64,000 bases of DNA from Puffinus mauretanicus. Its lineage: Eukaryota > Chordata > Aves > Procellariiformes > Procellariidae. The stretch is from assembly GCA_023333565.1 (NCBI GenBank), contig JAJKFH010000948.1, positions 2,678,001 to 2,742,000 of the forward strand. Direction: 5' to 3'. The notes below the pieces were generated by a model. That model ran no database searches and was not told where the DNA came from. It was given only the letters and a program-made list of their open reading frames with translations. Positions 53,501 through 64,000 of the stretch are shown here, in pieces. Position numbers and translations under genes: made by a program. Position 1 is the first letter of the stretch; each line of letters opens with the position of its first letter.

Positions 53501-56500
53501 AGGAGTATCAATTTTTTGTCATGCTATTTTTCTCTGTAGTAAATTGTCTCTCTAGACACTTGCTTCCCATCATAAAATAAGTGGTATTAATCATCTTCTG
53601 GGAAGGTATAGAATGTCTCCATCATCTCTAAAAGGAGCATAAATGATTAATTTAGACTGGATAGGGAAAGTTAAGTTAAGCGAATTCTGCCTGTAGTGAC
53701 TATCTACCTTTACTGACTTTGTCAAATGGTTCTTCTTTGAGCAGATATTGATATTTTGAAACTCAGTGGAAGGCACTCAGTGGTTTTATGTTTCAACAAT
53801 ATGCAAAAAAAGAAGGTATAATATGTATTCTATGATTCTGAAAGTATATGTTTACCGTCAGGCTTATGAAAAGTACGATTCAACCTGCACCACTAGTTCC
53901 TGTTCCTTTGGCTAATCTCTGTTTATAGATGCTTCAAAACATTTGCACTGTCAGAGGTGTACCTGAACAACTTGGCTGAGGCTCATATCTTGCCCACAGT
54001 ATTCCATTTGCTTAAATTATAACCTCCTTCTTTCTTTTTTTAAAATAGGATATTAAAGAGAATTATTTCAGTTGTGGCTTGATACCTAAATCTTCAAACT
54101 TGCAGTTATACATTTTCCTTTACTGTTTGATAGTCTGTTACAGGGCTGTCCCATTCTGCATTTGCCATTAGTCACTAACCTAAACAGTATGATTATTTGT
54201 AGTAACATGTAGGGAAGTCTCAAAATAATGGGATCTGGAAAGGTCAGTAGCAGAGAAAAGTTCCCATATATGAGGCATTTGCAAACAAGAAATGAAAGGT
54301 ATTAAGTGGAAACCCTGTAAATAGGAACATAATTAAAAGTGCAGATGGAAAAAATAAGGGAAAGTAGGTCAGGGATGATTCTATTGATGCAGCCAGAGAA
54401 TAACTGATGTGTGTACTAGAGGCTCTGTCATTTCCATGAAAAGCTTTATCCTACAAAGCCAGCAAAAAATAGAGTTGAAAGTGCAAGTAGCATTGAGTGG
54501 TTTGGAGCATGTTTGCATTTCAGAGAGATAAACAAGGGCAATGTGTGTTTGCAGTCAAGAGTTTGAAACTGCAACGAGAAGAAATCTAGAGAGTATAACT
54601 TGTTGGACACTATTTGTCCTCCTCTTTTTAATCAGTCACTTTCCAATATAGATGATGCCAAAAGTGTAGCTGAGTTGGTGTTTGTTCCCAAATAGTTGAC
54701 ATGGTGCTGTGTAAAATGAGTCTTTTTAGGATGGTGTAATTAGTCTGGTGTGATAATGCCACTGAAGATTTTGAAAATCTTTTCCTCAAAGCTGTTGTTT
54801 GCTTCTGTTTTTAGATAGGACAGACAGGGATGACTCATGGGTGTTAATTTGGGTTTAAGGCTGTATTTTTAAACCTCACTCTCCAGTTTGTAAGTGCTCC
54901 GAGTCTGTGCAGGAATTCAGACCTACTGCTATTTAGGGGTTATTTGTATTCACAGCATATTCTTGTTTCAAAGGACAGCATCAGTCAGGGCATTGTTTTG
55001 AGTGGACATATGTCAGTTTGACTGAAAGTGTCCTAATCTGCATATTCACCACTTGAACTGTTTCAGTGGTTCTAATTTAAGTTTCTCTCCATGTGCATTC
55101 AGATGCTGTTACTTACATTGTCTTGTCTCTGATAGATGTTTGCTTAATGTACGTATGCTTTTTCGTTGGGTAGTGGATATTAAGACAGTTCTCTATGCTT
55201 GCGGTTGCTTTGAGTTACTTCAGTAACGCAAAATGGCGATAAAATTTTCTGGAACAGATCTTGGGCCCCCAGAGTTCCCTTTGCACAGGGAAATATGTTG
55301 GAAGCATAGTGTTTCCCCAATAGAAGCAGTGAATTAGAGGTGGTCAATGGCATCAGGAAACTCACAGAAAATAGCACTGCAGTGTTCCAAAGGCTAACAT
55401 GCTTCTAAAAATGTCTAGGTAATATCTGTGTAATATGTGAGCTGTTTGGATAATTTATGTTCAGCCAGAAACATTTATTATTTCTGAATATATTATTCAC
55501 TATGAATAATTCTCATCACCACTCTTCTGTTGCAGCAGTCATCTAAACTTAATAGTTTTTTTTTTCTAATTAAGCTTTTGTTTATTGTCCGCATTTAGGT
55601 AGCAGTGAATTTGTCCTTCCATCACTTGAGAAATATATTTCATTCTGAAATTCAAGTGTTCTGTCTTTTCTTCTCTGCTTCCCCTCCCCATTTCTGATCA
55701 ATACCCTTTGTTTCTTCCTGAACTCATTATTTTAATGCTTTACTAATTGTCAGTCCAGATCATTTGATAAGTAGACTTAAAATTGTTCAAAATCGATTAA
55801 CACTATAGCTCTGACTAGCACTTTAAAGTTCAATCATTGATTCTAACCTAAGTCTCTTCAATTACAGTGCCTGTCACTTCAGGTTGTCAGTTAAGTTTGT
55901 ATCTATTATAAAGAAGTTATGTTAACTTTGAAAGTCCTTTATATAGGCAATTTTTCTGTCCAGTCTAATTTTTTTCTCTGTTTGTCATGAAGTTGAATTA
56001 TTATAGGAATCCTCCCTATATGTTCATGGACAAAATATGAAGCCTGTCTTCTCAGTAAGCATAGAATTCTTGGACCTAGCACATTTGGGGAGAAGAAAGT
56101 ATGCTTCTTCTTAAATAATTTTAATTATCAGAGCCTTTGAAAGCTGCTTGAGACCCTGCTTGTGCTTTCTTCATTTTAGCTCACTGTAAGCTTTCTCTTT
56201 TTGTCACAAGTCAATTCTGTGTTTTCAACAGAGGATTTCTCTTGAATGTCTGGTGAAGAACAGCACACTTTTTGACTGTTATGAATATTGTTTTTCAATG
56301 AATAGCAACAGCTGCTGAGAGAATTTGTCTGTTTAAAGTTAATCTTGAAAACAGTTTTTAAAGTCTTTTCTTCTCCCTCCGTCTTCCAGTCAGTAATAGT
56401 GCTTACAGTAGATGATGTATGCATGTATGTGCATGCTTGTGTACATAAATTAAAACTGTTCATATATTGCTGGACAGAACAGACAACTTTTATGCTTTTT

Positions 56501-57464
56501 GACTCAGTATGACAATGCTGAAATTAACCTACAGTTAATAATCAGACTTATTTTTAGAAGCTAGGGACAAGATTGGTCATCTTTGACCAATTCACATATT
56601 TCCCTTATAAGCAGTAGCATGGAAGGTAGAAAATATTCACTGGATTTTTCTTCTCATCATTCTTAAATGTTAACCCCTGAAATTTGGATTTAATATTCAT
56701 AGGTCTCTGAGTTCAAATTCCAGTATAAATAATTGCTAGAATAAACTATAGAACAATTATAATCACCACAAAAAGCAATTAATTGATTGAATCCTTTTGT
56801 TTAAATTTATTTCTTAAGGCAAGGAAGTAGCACGGTTTTAGTCTCAACTATGTGTAAAGCAAAACTATGTGTAAAACTCAATTATATAAAAAAGACAACA
56901 TAATGAAGCACTGGTAAAAATAAGTAAGAAAAAGAAAAGATTATATGTATGGCTTTCAAAAAATTGTTGATAGGATATGACAGGATATGAAAACTAGATA
57001 GGCTTAACTTCTCATTAGTGTTTTTTTCTGTAACTCATGGCACTCCAGAGAAAATAATTGTCATGAGATTGGTCTGAGAATAATAAACCTGAAGATTTCT
57101 CATTCGCTCCCATAATATTTGAATTTGGAGTACTAAAGAATTACTTTACAAAAAAAGCACTGTTATATGGTGCAAAGGTGACCAGCTCCCCTTTTCTTCC
57201 CCTTCCCTTCACACCAATTTTGAGAGAAGAAACATTGCATTTCCCTGATAAATACAAAAGGAAGGTGAAAGGTGTCATGGAGGTAATGGAGATAGATATA
57301 TTATTAACAGTAGAAAACTTACAAAGGCAAATAGCTCATAAACTTATGGAGTAAGGTATAAATCTTATCCTTCTCTTATATCTCAGTCACCCCTTCCCAG
57401 CCTCATTACATTCAAATGTAGGTAAGTTAAGGAAACTGACTTGCTTCATTCACACACTATATAT
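47538..57464. other. Intergenic, no gene seen
   Basis: About 10 kb of AT-rich sequence without a recognised transposable element or gene. An 11-bp perfect inverted repeat with a 9-base loop lies at 48142-48172. A run of A lies at about 48061-48073, and TA/CA-rich simple sequence at about 51858-51885. Short frames on both strands have no support. Confidence 0.5.
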
Positions 57465-57830
57465 TCATCTCCATGGTGCTTCTGGTTGAAACAATATTAA
57501 TAACAAAACCAAGAGAAATCGTAGCACAAAAGTGAAGATGGTGTTCCAACTGTTCTTTGTGTCCTTTCCGTGTCTTGACATCCTCTGAGCCGCATCCTGC
57601 TCCCTGCGAGCTCGCCTAATCTCAAGGAAGACATTTGGAGTCAAAGCAAAGGGCCCAGCTTTGCCTATGAGAGCAGAGATGCTTGTCAACAGAGAGTGAA
57701 GCATAGTGCAAATTTTGAGCTTGAAACGGGGATCAAACAATAATCCTCTACACAGTCCTTTCAAAGATTCTGCTGGTCTTGGTGCCTGAGAGCTGCTTGA
57801 AAATGAGATTTGCTGCCAATACAGCTGCAT
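57465..57830 (-). CDS. Unidentified 121-aa protein with C-terminal membrane segment
   Basis: A 121-codon minus-strand frame from ATG at 57830 to the stop at 57465. I do not recognise it. It starts MQLYWQQISFSSSSQAPRP. A middle part with helical character (KICTMLHSLLTSISALIG) is followed by a strongly basic stretch (EIRRARREQDAAQRMSRHG). Near the end, about 17 hydrophobic residues (TIFTFVLRFLLVLLLILF) precede QPEAPWR. This arrangement fits a tail-anchored protein with its body in the cytosol. A purine is at -3 of the ATG. A pyrimidine-rich acceptor (TTCATCTTGTGTTGAACAG) ends at 57868, so the frame could lie in a second exon with a short 5' UTR. The region keeps several CpGs in CpG-poor surroundings. 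A fortuitous frame or a pseudogene remains possible. Confidence 0.4.
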   Translation of the reverse strand: MQLYWQQISFSSSSQAPRPAESLKGLCRGLLFDPRFKLKICTMLHSLLTSISALIGKAGPFALTPNVFLEIRRARREQDAAQRMSRHGKDTKNSWNTIFTFVLRFLLVLLLILFQPEAPWR

Positions 57831-57867
57831 AGCCCCATCTCTTTGGTTTTAAAATTCAGTTCGTGCT

Positions 57868-59799
57868 CTGTTCAACACAAGATGAAGATAGCTTTTAAGC
57901 TCGAAGGCTTTGTTTATATTTGCATCATCAAAGCTGACTTCCTAAACCACCAGTTCAAAGCAATGATATAAAATAAGGGTATTTTTTTTTTCATTTTTTT
58001 AATAGAAATTTTATCCCCATTGTGTATCATCTTGAAAATGACAGCTTTTACTCTTTGAAAACAAAAGGTACAAAATCAAAACAAAATCAAACATTTACTA
58101 CCTGTCTCAAATGAACTCAAAACAAGCAAAAATGCACTATGTATGTCAATCAGCGGGTCATTAGTATTATCTTTTGAAACACAAGGGAGACGACTGATGA
58201 AATAGTCATAGGAAGCCTGGTGAGTTTCTTCTGAGTTTTGGGGGGGGGGTGGGGGGTGGGAAGATGTTTGGGGGTTTTTTGTTTGTTTTGGTGGATTTTG
58301 TATGTTTTTTAGTTAAAGAACTCAACTAAGGTTTAGCAGCTTAGAATTAACTGCAGACCAGGATACATTATTTCAGTCTGCAGTTTCAAAGTTATTTGAT
58401 ACCTAAGTTCCTCTGACATTGATCAGTGGACATGGCAATTCATTAAGGTTTTGTGTACCACATTATCCATTCAGAAAATGGGGGCATTAATGTTTGCTTC
58501 TTCACAGATTTTCTCTCTCCTCTTTATAGCCGAGTTCCTTAGGCAGAAGTCTGTTTTACAGTATGTTTGTGCAATATACAAGTATAATCGTGCCTCCCTC
58601 TTAGTTGGAGTTCTAGATACTACAGTCATATTCAGGATTATATCAATAGGTATGACACCAACCTTATATTTGCAGTTATATTACCCTATCTGTAGAAGCA
58701 GAATAAGTAGATGATTTAGCAAAAATGGATGGTGGTTTGGTTTTTTCCCCTGACTGAATGGATATTTCAATGTTATGTGTTACCTCTACAGAGAGCTGAT
58801 TAGTCCCAAAATGGCTGTTTTCCATCCATCCTTGATCTGCATCCTTACGCAAATACCCCAAATTTGTGGATCCAAATATGCAATCATCGTCATCTCTCAT
58901 TTTTCAGTTATGAACTATGTCCACTTGAGTTACTCTCTGTCTGCAAGCATTTTCTTAATGCTTGAAAACAAAATACATTCTGACTTGTGTCCTACAATTA
59001 TTCACATCACAGTATAAACCCAAGTATCCCTCCTGCATGATAGTTAAAATATGAGACCTTTTCATACACTCCACAAAATATAATTTGAAATGGTTTGGGT
59101 TTGGTTTGGGTTTTTTTTTCAGTATATGGATCTAAATTGGATGTTTCAGAACTTGATGTTTTGCTCAGAATTAATCCTTTTGCCCTTCCCTCCAAGTAAG
59201 AACTTCCTCCAAAAGTTTATGTTCTAGTAGACACCTAAATCACAGAAGCAGAAGCTATCATTAAGTAATAGATTGCTACACTTGCATAAAATACATTTTT
59301 TTTATTTTCTACAGCAAAGATATGCAGATAATAAATTACTTGTGCACGGGGACTATCAGTAAGTAATTCATCATACATACTGAAGAAGGATATCTTAAAT
59401 GTTACATTCCACACAAATACCCATAATTAAGCTTATTCTCTTTACACTTCAGTATTTTTAAAGTTTATCTTGAGCCCTGTTATGTATCTCAGAAGAAGCA
59501 CAAGCAAACAATTCACACTGAAAGCAGGAGTCAGAATTAGGGAATTTAATCTCTGTCATGTAGACTACGGTTGAAATAAAAATATTACAGAAAGCTAATG
59601 GCTAAAATTAAGTTGTTAATTCCTTATTTATATATTTAAATGTATGACTGTATTTTCAAAAGAACAGTACAGTCTCAGATACCTGTATTTAAAGCATAAC
59701 ACTTCTTATATACGATGCTACATATACACACTCTGTATTGTCTGCTGAGTATACACGCTGCCCTCGCTGCCGTATGGAGGCTTCTGTTTTCCAGAGAGC
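57868..59799. other. Possible intron or intergenic sequence with G-rich run
   Basis: If the 59.9-kb promoter and the 57.8-kb frame belong together, this is an intron on the minus strand. A G-rich tract at 58240-58260 (ten G, T, six G, T, three G) can form a G-quadruplex. Minus-strand frames at 58676-58900 and 59007-59195 look protein-like but lack good splice sites. Confidence 0.4.
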
Positions 59800-59949
59800 T
59801 CAATCAGCGTAGAATCTACCTGAAAAATGAAAGCCTCCTCTTTTCCAGGTGCATGTTACAGAACATTTAACAAAGGACACAGAGCTGAGGTTGCTCCTGT
59901 CCTTTCTCTGTAACTCCTGTTTGAACTGAGTGTTAGAGCTACCCAGCAT
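59800..59949 (-). CDS. Candidate short or first coding exon, 49 codons (unidentified)
   Basis: The minus-strand ATG at 59949-59947 sits in GCCGCAGCCATGC, close to the ideal Kozak context. It opens a 49-codon frame starting MLGSSNTQFKQELQRKDRS and reaching TGA at 59802-59800. A donor-like site (TTTTTCAG|GTAGAT) occurs at 59820/59819, so it may be a first coding exon rather than a complete small protein. The ATG lies 75 bp downstream (in the minus direction) of the nearer X-box edge, a normal distance for RFX-driven genes. No homology is recognised. If this exon joined the acceptor at 57868 the frame would stay open for about 33 codons, but it would not match the 121-codon frame there. Confidence 0.3.
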   Translation of the reverse strand: MLGSSNTQFKQELQRKDRSNLSSVSFVKCSVTCTWKRGGFHFSGRFYAD

Positions 59950-60023
59950 GGCTGCGGCGACTCCAGCTCCCGTACGTTGCCCAAGCTCGTTTTAAAAGAG
60001 CTGGTTCAGCTACTCCTGGCAGC

Positions 60024-60037
60024 GTAGCCACGGCAAC
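60024..60037. promoter_or_regulatory. RFX X-box motif 1
   Basis: GTAGCC-AC-GGCAAC matches GTNRCC(N2)RGYAAC at every position. It is the proximal box relative to the minus-strand ATG at 59949. Confidence 0.6.
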
Positions 60038-60245
60038 ACAGAGCTTAACCCAGCCTAATTGCCCAAATATTTACACAGCTTCTCAGGAGGGCTTTATAGC
60101 CTGTGCTGAACCACTATACCTTCCTCACTAGCACATTTAAAGGTAGTTCAGATGTCTATACACAAGCTGCAGTCCCACCTTTGAGAGTAGAGTGGATATA
60201 TACGCTGTTTTAGACAGGGCAATCGGACTTAACGGTAGGAGTTTG

Positions 60246-60257
60246 GTAGCCGGTAAC
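60246..60257. promoter_or_regulatory. RFX X-box motif 2
   Basis: GTAGCC directly joined to GGTAAC matches the consensus with zero spacer. A further half-site-like AGCAAC follows at about 60262-60267. Its closeness to motif 1 makes chance occurrence of both less likely. Confidence 0.5.
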
Positions 60258-60320
60258 ATAAAGCAACGGGTCACACTCAAACTGGTAAGCTGCCATTATA
60301 TAAATCAATAGTACGCCCTC

Positions 60321-62734
60321 CTGTGGCTACTGCCTTCTGTAACAGTCCTTCTTAAAAAGAAAGGAAAGCAAACCAAACAAAAACATTAGGAATGGAGAGA
60401 ATTGAAAAATAGACATAAAAAACATGAGAAAATGCCCTGTGTGAAGAAAGATTGAAAATCCCAGACTGTCTCCACAGGTGATAGAATCGGGAGTAATGAG
60501 TGATATGTAGAGCATAAATCAGATGTTCTTATTAATCGTCTCTCAGGATGATGGTTTATGCTATTACCACCTCTGAAGTAGTTTCAGGCCTGCATGTCTC
60601 CTGGGATCATGTAACAGGAGATGTTATTTGAGCATAGTTACAAATACTTTTTCCAATGTGTAGAGTTCAACACTTTTCATTTATTTTTATTCATGTCTGA
60701 AGATACTGCCTGCTTCAATTTCACAGCAATATACACTGCAGCCAAAACGGCTTTGAACTCAGACATAGCACAGGTTTGACTGTTCAAAGCAACCTTCTTA
60801 ATAATCTCAGGTTTATGTTCCTGAACCTTGCTTTAGATGAACTGATATTTTTTGTTGAATGAGTTCTTTGATAATCTAGTTTGTAAACTGATGCCTTAGA
60901 TACATAAGTGTGCTGGTGCATTCAGAAACTACAAGAAAGGGGCAATTTGCATTTTTATGCAACTTCTCTTTCTTGCAATGAAATCCTGAAGTAGTTAAAG
61001 GGCATCAGCAGACCATTATACATACATCACCTCATTGCAGGTTTCTCTAGTTTTTATTTCTCTTGGGAAATGTATACTGTGAAGTTGATGGCCTTGAAGA
61101 TTCACACCGTTGGTTTCTTGAGTTTCTCTAAACTTGATTTTGAGTTTTGAAATTGTGATGGCAAAGGAGAATCAAACCCCTCAATTAAAAGGGAGGGGGG
61201 AATCATTTACATGCAAAGGAACAGTCTGAACAGCACCTTGATCTTCCATAAAATGGGAGTTCCAAGTCTGAAAGTCAGTAGTGCATAGTCTCTGTGTTTT
61301 CTTGTTGGCAAATATGATCAGCATTAACAACATAGACTTTATGGGGAGTGGGACAGACTGTTGTGCCAGAGAAATTATTCTGAGCAGGAGCAAATATTAC
61401 TGTTGGTTTTTCAGAATTTTGAAGGACAGTTTGGATTTTGGAGATCCTCAGTTTAACTTTGATGAATAAACAAGATCAATTTTTAAATCTAAAAAAAACT
61501 TGGTGAAGCAGTAGGAATTTTTCAGACCAATTTCACATACTGTTTTTCTGTATAAGTGAGTTATATAGGAAAGAACATGAGCTTCAACAACTGTCAGCAA
61601 GTTTATTACTAAGTTCCTGAGGGCACATAAAGAAAATTCCACTGTTATCATAGGGAACTTAAAAACTGACAGCTGAATATGGCTCCTGTATTTGACTTGC
61701 CCCTTTCTCTTTCAATTTGATCGTTTGATATCTCCATCAAGTTAGATCTGACTTCAGTGCTTTGAAAAATTTCAATAACTATTCATCTTTTTTTCCCAAC
61801 ATTATATTGTCTTCAGTGACAGCATGCCGCTCCATGTACAACTGAGCAGATCCATATCTCTAAGATTCTCTTTTGTATCCTCTGGTGGAATAGTGGTTTA
61901 TACTTCTTCAGATTTCTAAATTTACATGGAGTTCGTTGGGGTTTTGATTATACTCTCTGTCCCCTATGTACAGCTATGACTGTAGCTGGGTACAGCTTGC
62001 AAAGAGAATTTGAGGAGCGTCTTTGATGCTTCTTTGGTTCCTCATGGGAGTGAGTGAACTCATTGTAATGGCTGCGTAATTGTTCCTTCTGGACAACTTT
62101 ATGGGTTGCTGATTGATTTAAGTAAGAGAGCTTTTGAGGGCTGTCATATAGCACCCATAGAATTTATGGAGAAGTACTAGATTTCCAATGCTACCTATGA
62201 TTGACAGCAGCACAGTTTCATCTCAAGCTACTGTCCTGCTATGTAGAACTTGGTTCCTGTCCCCCTGAGTGGCCATGCTGTCTTGCAATGCCTCATTGCA
62301 GGTATAATGTCAGGTACCAATGGCCTAGATGCAAATACTGAACATTGAATTGTTAGCGGCAACTATGGGTGAATGGTTCTTCAATATGTGATTAGGAATA
62401 AAGTAGAAATCTTAAAATGGTCACTGTGCCTTGTGATTTGTACAACACAGGTGATGAAAAATATTGCATAGAAAGGTATGTAATATCATCCAAGGTTTTC
62501 TGTGCAACGTGGAGAAAGTTGAAAAATAATTATCCAGGCCAGGGCTTTTATTGTTACCTTTAAGAAACAATTTAGCTAATAGTTGAAAAATGTTCTAGAT
62601 AATTTAAGTGCTTTATATCCACACAAGATAATTAATTGTTGTAGTGGGTTGTCTTTTATAAGATTTTCATAGGAGGCAGTTCAATCAAGAGAATGTTCTT
62701 TTCCATATGAGACAATGTTAATTGAAATGTTAAT
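60321..62734. other. Intergenic or possible first intron, no feature seen
   Basis: AT-rich sequence to the right of the candidate promoter. No plus-strand exon with coding character was found, so any rightward gene would have to continue beyond this window. Confidence 0.45.
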
Positions 62735-63034
62735 TGAGAGGGACTTTTTACAAGGGCATGTAGTGATAGGACAAGGGGTAATGGCTTTAAACTGAAAGAG
62801 GGTAGATTTAGATTAGATATAAGGAAGAAATTCTTCACTATGAGGGTGGTGAGGCACTGGAAGAGGTTGCCCAGAGAAGTTGTGGATGCCCCCTCCCTGG
62901 AAGCGTTCAAGGCCAGGTTGGATGGGGCTTTGAGCAACCTGATCTAGTGGAAGGTGTCCCTACCCACGGCAGGGGTATTGGAACTAGATGATCTTTAAGG
63001 TCCCTTCCAACCCAAACCATTCTATGATTCTATG
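62735..63034 (+). mobile_element. CR1 3'-end fragment
   Basis: A 300-bp plus-strand CR1 tail. It starts near GAGAGGGACTTTTTACAAG and passes through AGAAATTCTTCACTATGAGG and GTTGTGGATGCCCCCTCCC. It ends in ATTCTATGATTCTATG at 63034. Its 3' sequence is almost identical to the fragment at 27641, so both come from the same CR1 subfamily, which differs from the 11324/38757/45702 group. The corresponding minus-strand frame (62656-62937) is an antisense reading without meaning. Confidence 0.92.
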
Positions 63035-64000
63035 AAAGCAGTACATTCCCCAGCAGCTGACATCTGTGAGTACTCGGACTATTGCTACAGTGCAGAGTTA
63101 GGTTTCCATTAGTTGTTGGTTTGAAAATCTGTCATAAAAGTGAACAGGAAAGCTCAAATAAAAAATGAATTAATTAATTCTAGACTTATGTTCTTGAAGA
63201 CACCCATTGACCAGGCTTTCAGGGTATGTGTTACAGAAATTTTTTTTTAAACTTTTATAATAAAAGCTGTTTTCCTTCTCACATCTATAAAAAAAATTAT
63301 ATAGCATTTTTATCTCATTAAAAATATATCAGAATATACTATTTTGTGATATCTCTAGTACCACAAATTGCAAAGATTATTTTTCTCTGAGATCTGACAA
63401 TTATGTTTGACCAGAAATCTGCATTGAATGAGAAAGTGCCAGTAATATTCAGTAAAGAAAAGGGATTGCAGAGGGATGAGTGGGTGTAAAAGGTGAGATA
63501 TATTTGTGTACTAATCCTGCTGTAAGTGGTAGAAGTGAACACACAGCTCTGCAATTAACCACTTTTTGAAATGAAATTTGAGATTACTCAATAAAAGAAG
63601 TCTGGACAACTTGAATATAGGAAATATATATACATGTGTTTGTTGTGAGAAATAGAATGCATCAGGACCATTGTTGCCGCACATTATTCCAGCTTAACAT
63701 AAGGTACAAAACGAGAAGAGATGGAGACGGTGACTGCGACTGCACTTTCAATACCAGACTCAAGTACAAAAATTACTCTGTGCTGTAGACAGGGCTAGGA
63801 ATGTAAGTTCATTTTGTTGTGTAAGATCTTAAGTGCAGTCAAAGGGTAATTTCTTGATGATGCTTTATTCCCCCCACAGTTGTAAAGAAAGTCATTGTGT
63901 GGTGACACAGAAGATGCTGAGAGGGCTAATGTTTGTGACTTTGGGCAGATGACTATGGAGCAATATTGGCCACAGCTGCTAAGGAAAACACAGGCCAAAC
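63035..64000. other. Intergenic, no feature seen
   Basis: AT-rich sequence to the end of the window with short A and T runs. No gene or repeat is recognised. Confidence 0.5.

Larger units (their letters stand above)
59741..60320. promoter_or_regulatory. CpG-enriched candidate promoter with two RFX X-boxes
   Basis: About 17 CpGs fall in 580 bp, clearly more than in neighbouring sequence. They include GCTGCGGCGAC at 59951-59961 and CCCGTACGTTG near 59970. Two full matches to the X-box consensus GTNRCC(N0-3)RGYAAC lie inside it. RFX2/RFX3 bind such sites to switch on genes of motile cilia, flagella and spermatids. On the minus side is the Kozak-context ATG at 59949. On the plus side a donor-like site (CTG|GTAAGC) occurs at 60284/60285. 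The promoter could therefore be bidirectional. Confidence 0.5.

Noticed and set aside
53829..53842. Isolated ATTCTATGATTCTG, like a CR1 3' end
   Set aside because: No CR1 sequence flanks it on either side; probably chance.
58676..58900. 74-codon minus-strand frame starting MRDDDDCIFG
   Set aside because: Protein-like and with a possible internal donor, but an in-frame stop lies just upstream and no acceptor with a pyrimidine tract is present.
59315..59358. 44-bp plus-strand segment between ACAG and GTAAGT
   Set aside because: Only 14 open codons, no partner exon, and the adjacent candidate promoter lies to its right, so it could not be a rightward first exon.

Overview
This is vertebrate nuclear DNA, most likely from a bird. 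It is AT-rich and intron-dominated. It carries several CR1 LINEs whose 3' ends consist of the avian-type 8-bp ATTCTATG repeat, plus three solo LTRs of related families. There are no bacterial features: no operons, ribosome binding sites or CRISPR arrays.

The only gene identified with confidence is the 3' end of ABCA13, a giant ABC-A lipid transporter, on the + strand. Four coding exons (1543-1635, 17308-17413, 18305-18442, 19989-20078) join in phase. They encode the end of the second nucleotide-binding domain, the C-terminal regulatory domain and the terminal VFINFA motif with its stop codon. The last exon has only 29 codons and was found by its splice acceptor and motif. Likely poly(A) signals lie at 20.7-21.05 kb. 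The 15.7-kb first intron holds a solo LTR (7691-8235), an ancient CR1/L3-like fragment (10786-11276) and a 2.6-kb CR1 (11324-13925).

From about 21 kb to 64 kb the window is mostly gene-poor. It contains another solo LTR with a perfect 5-bp target-site duplication (30903-31427), CR1 copies at 27.6, 38.8-40.1, 42.9-44.8, 45.7-47.5 and 62.7-63.0 kb, and an LTR nested inside one of them (44155-44750). All CR1 reverse-transcriptase frames are broken or truncated.

The least expected part is at 57.4-60.3 kb. Two motifs matching the full RFX X-box consensus lie 208 bp apart (60024-60037 and 60246-60257) in a local CpG cluster. This looks like a ciliary-type promoter in an apparent gene desert. On the minus strand next to it are a 49-codon reading frame with a near-ideal Kozak start (59800-59949) and, 2 kb further on, a 121-codon frame with a C-terminal membrane segment (57465-57830). 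I do not recognise either protein. Weaker candidate exons (23895-24068 minus; 24435-24542, 34309-34396 and 36810-36888 plus) are reported with low confidence, because such patterns also arise by chance in 64 kb.
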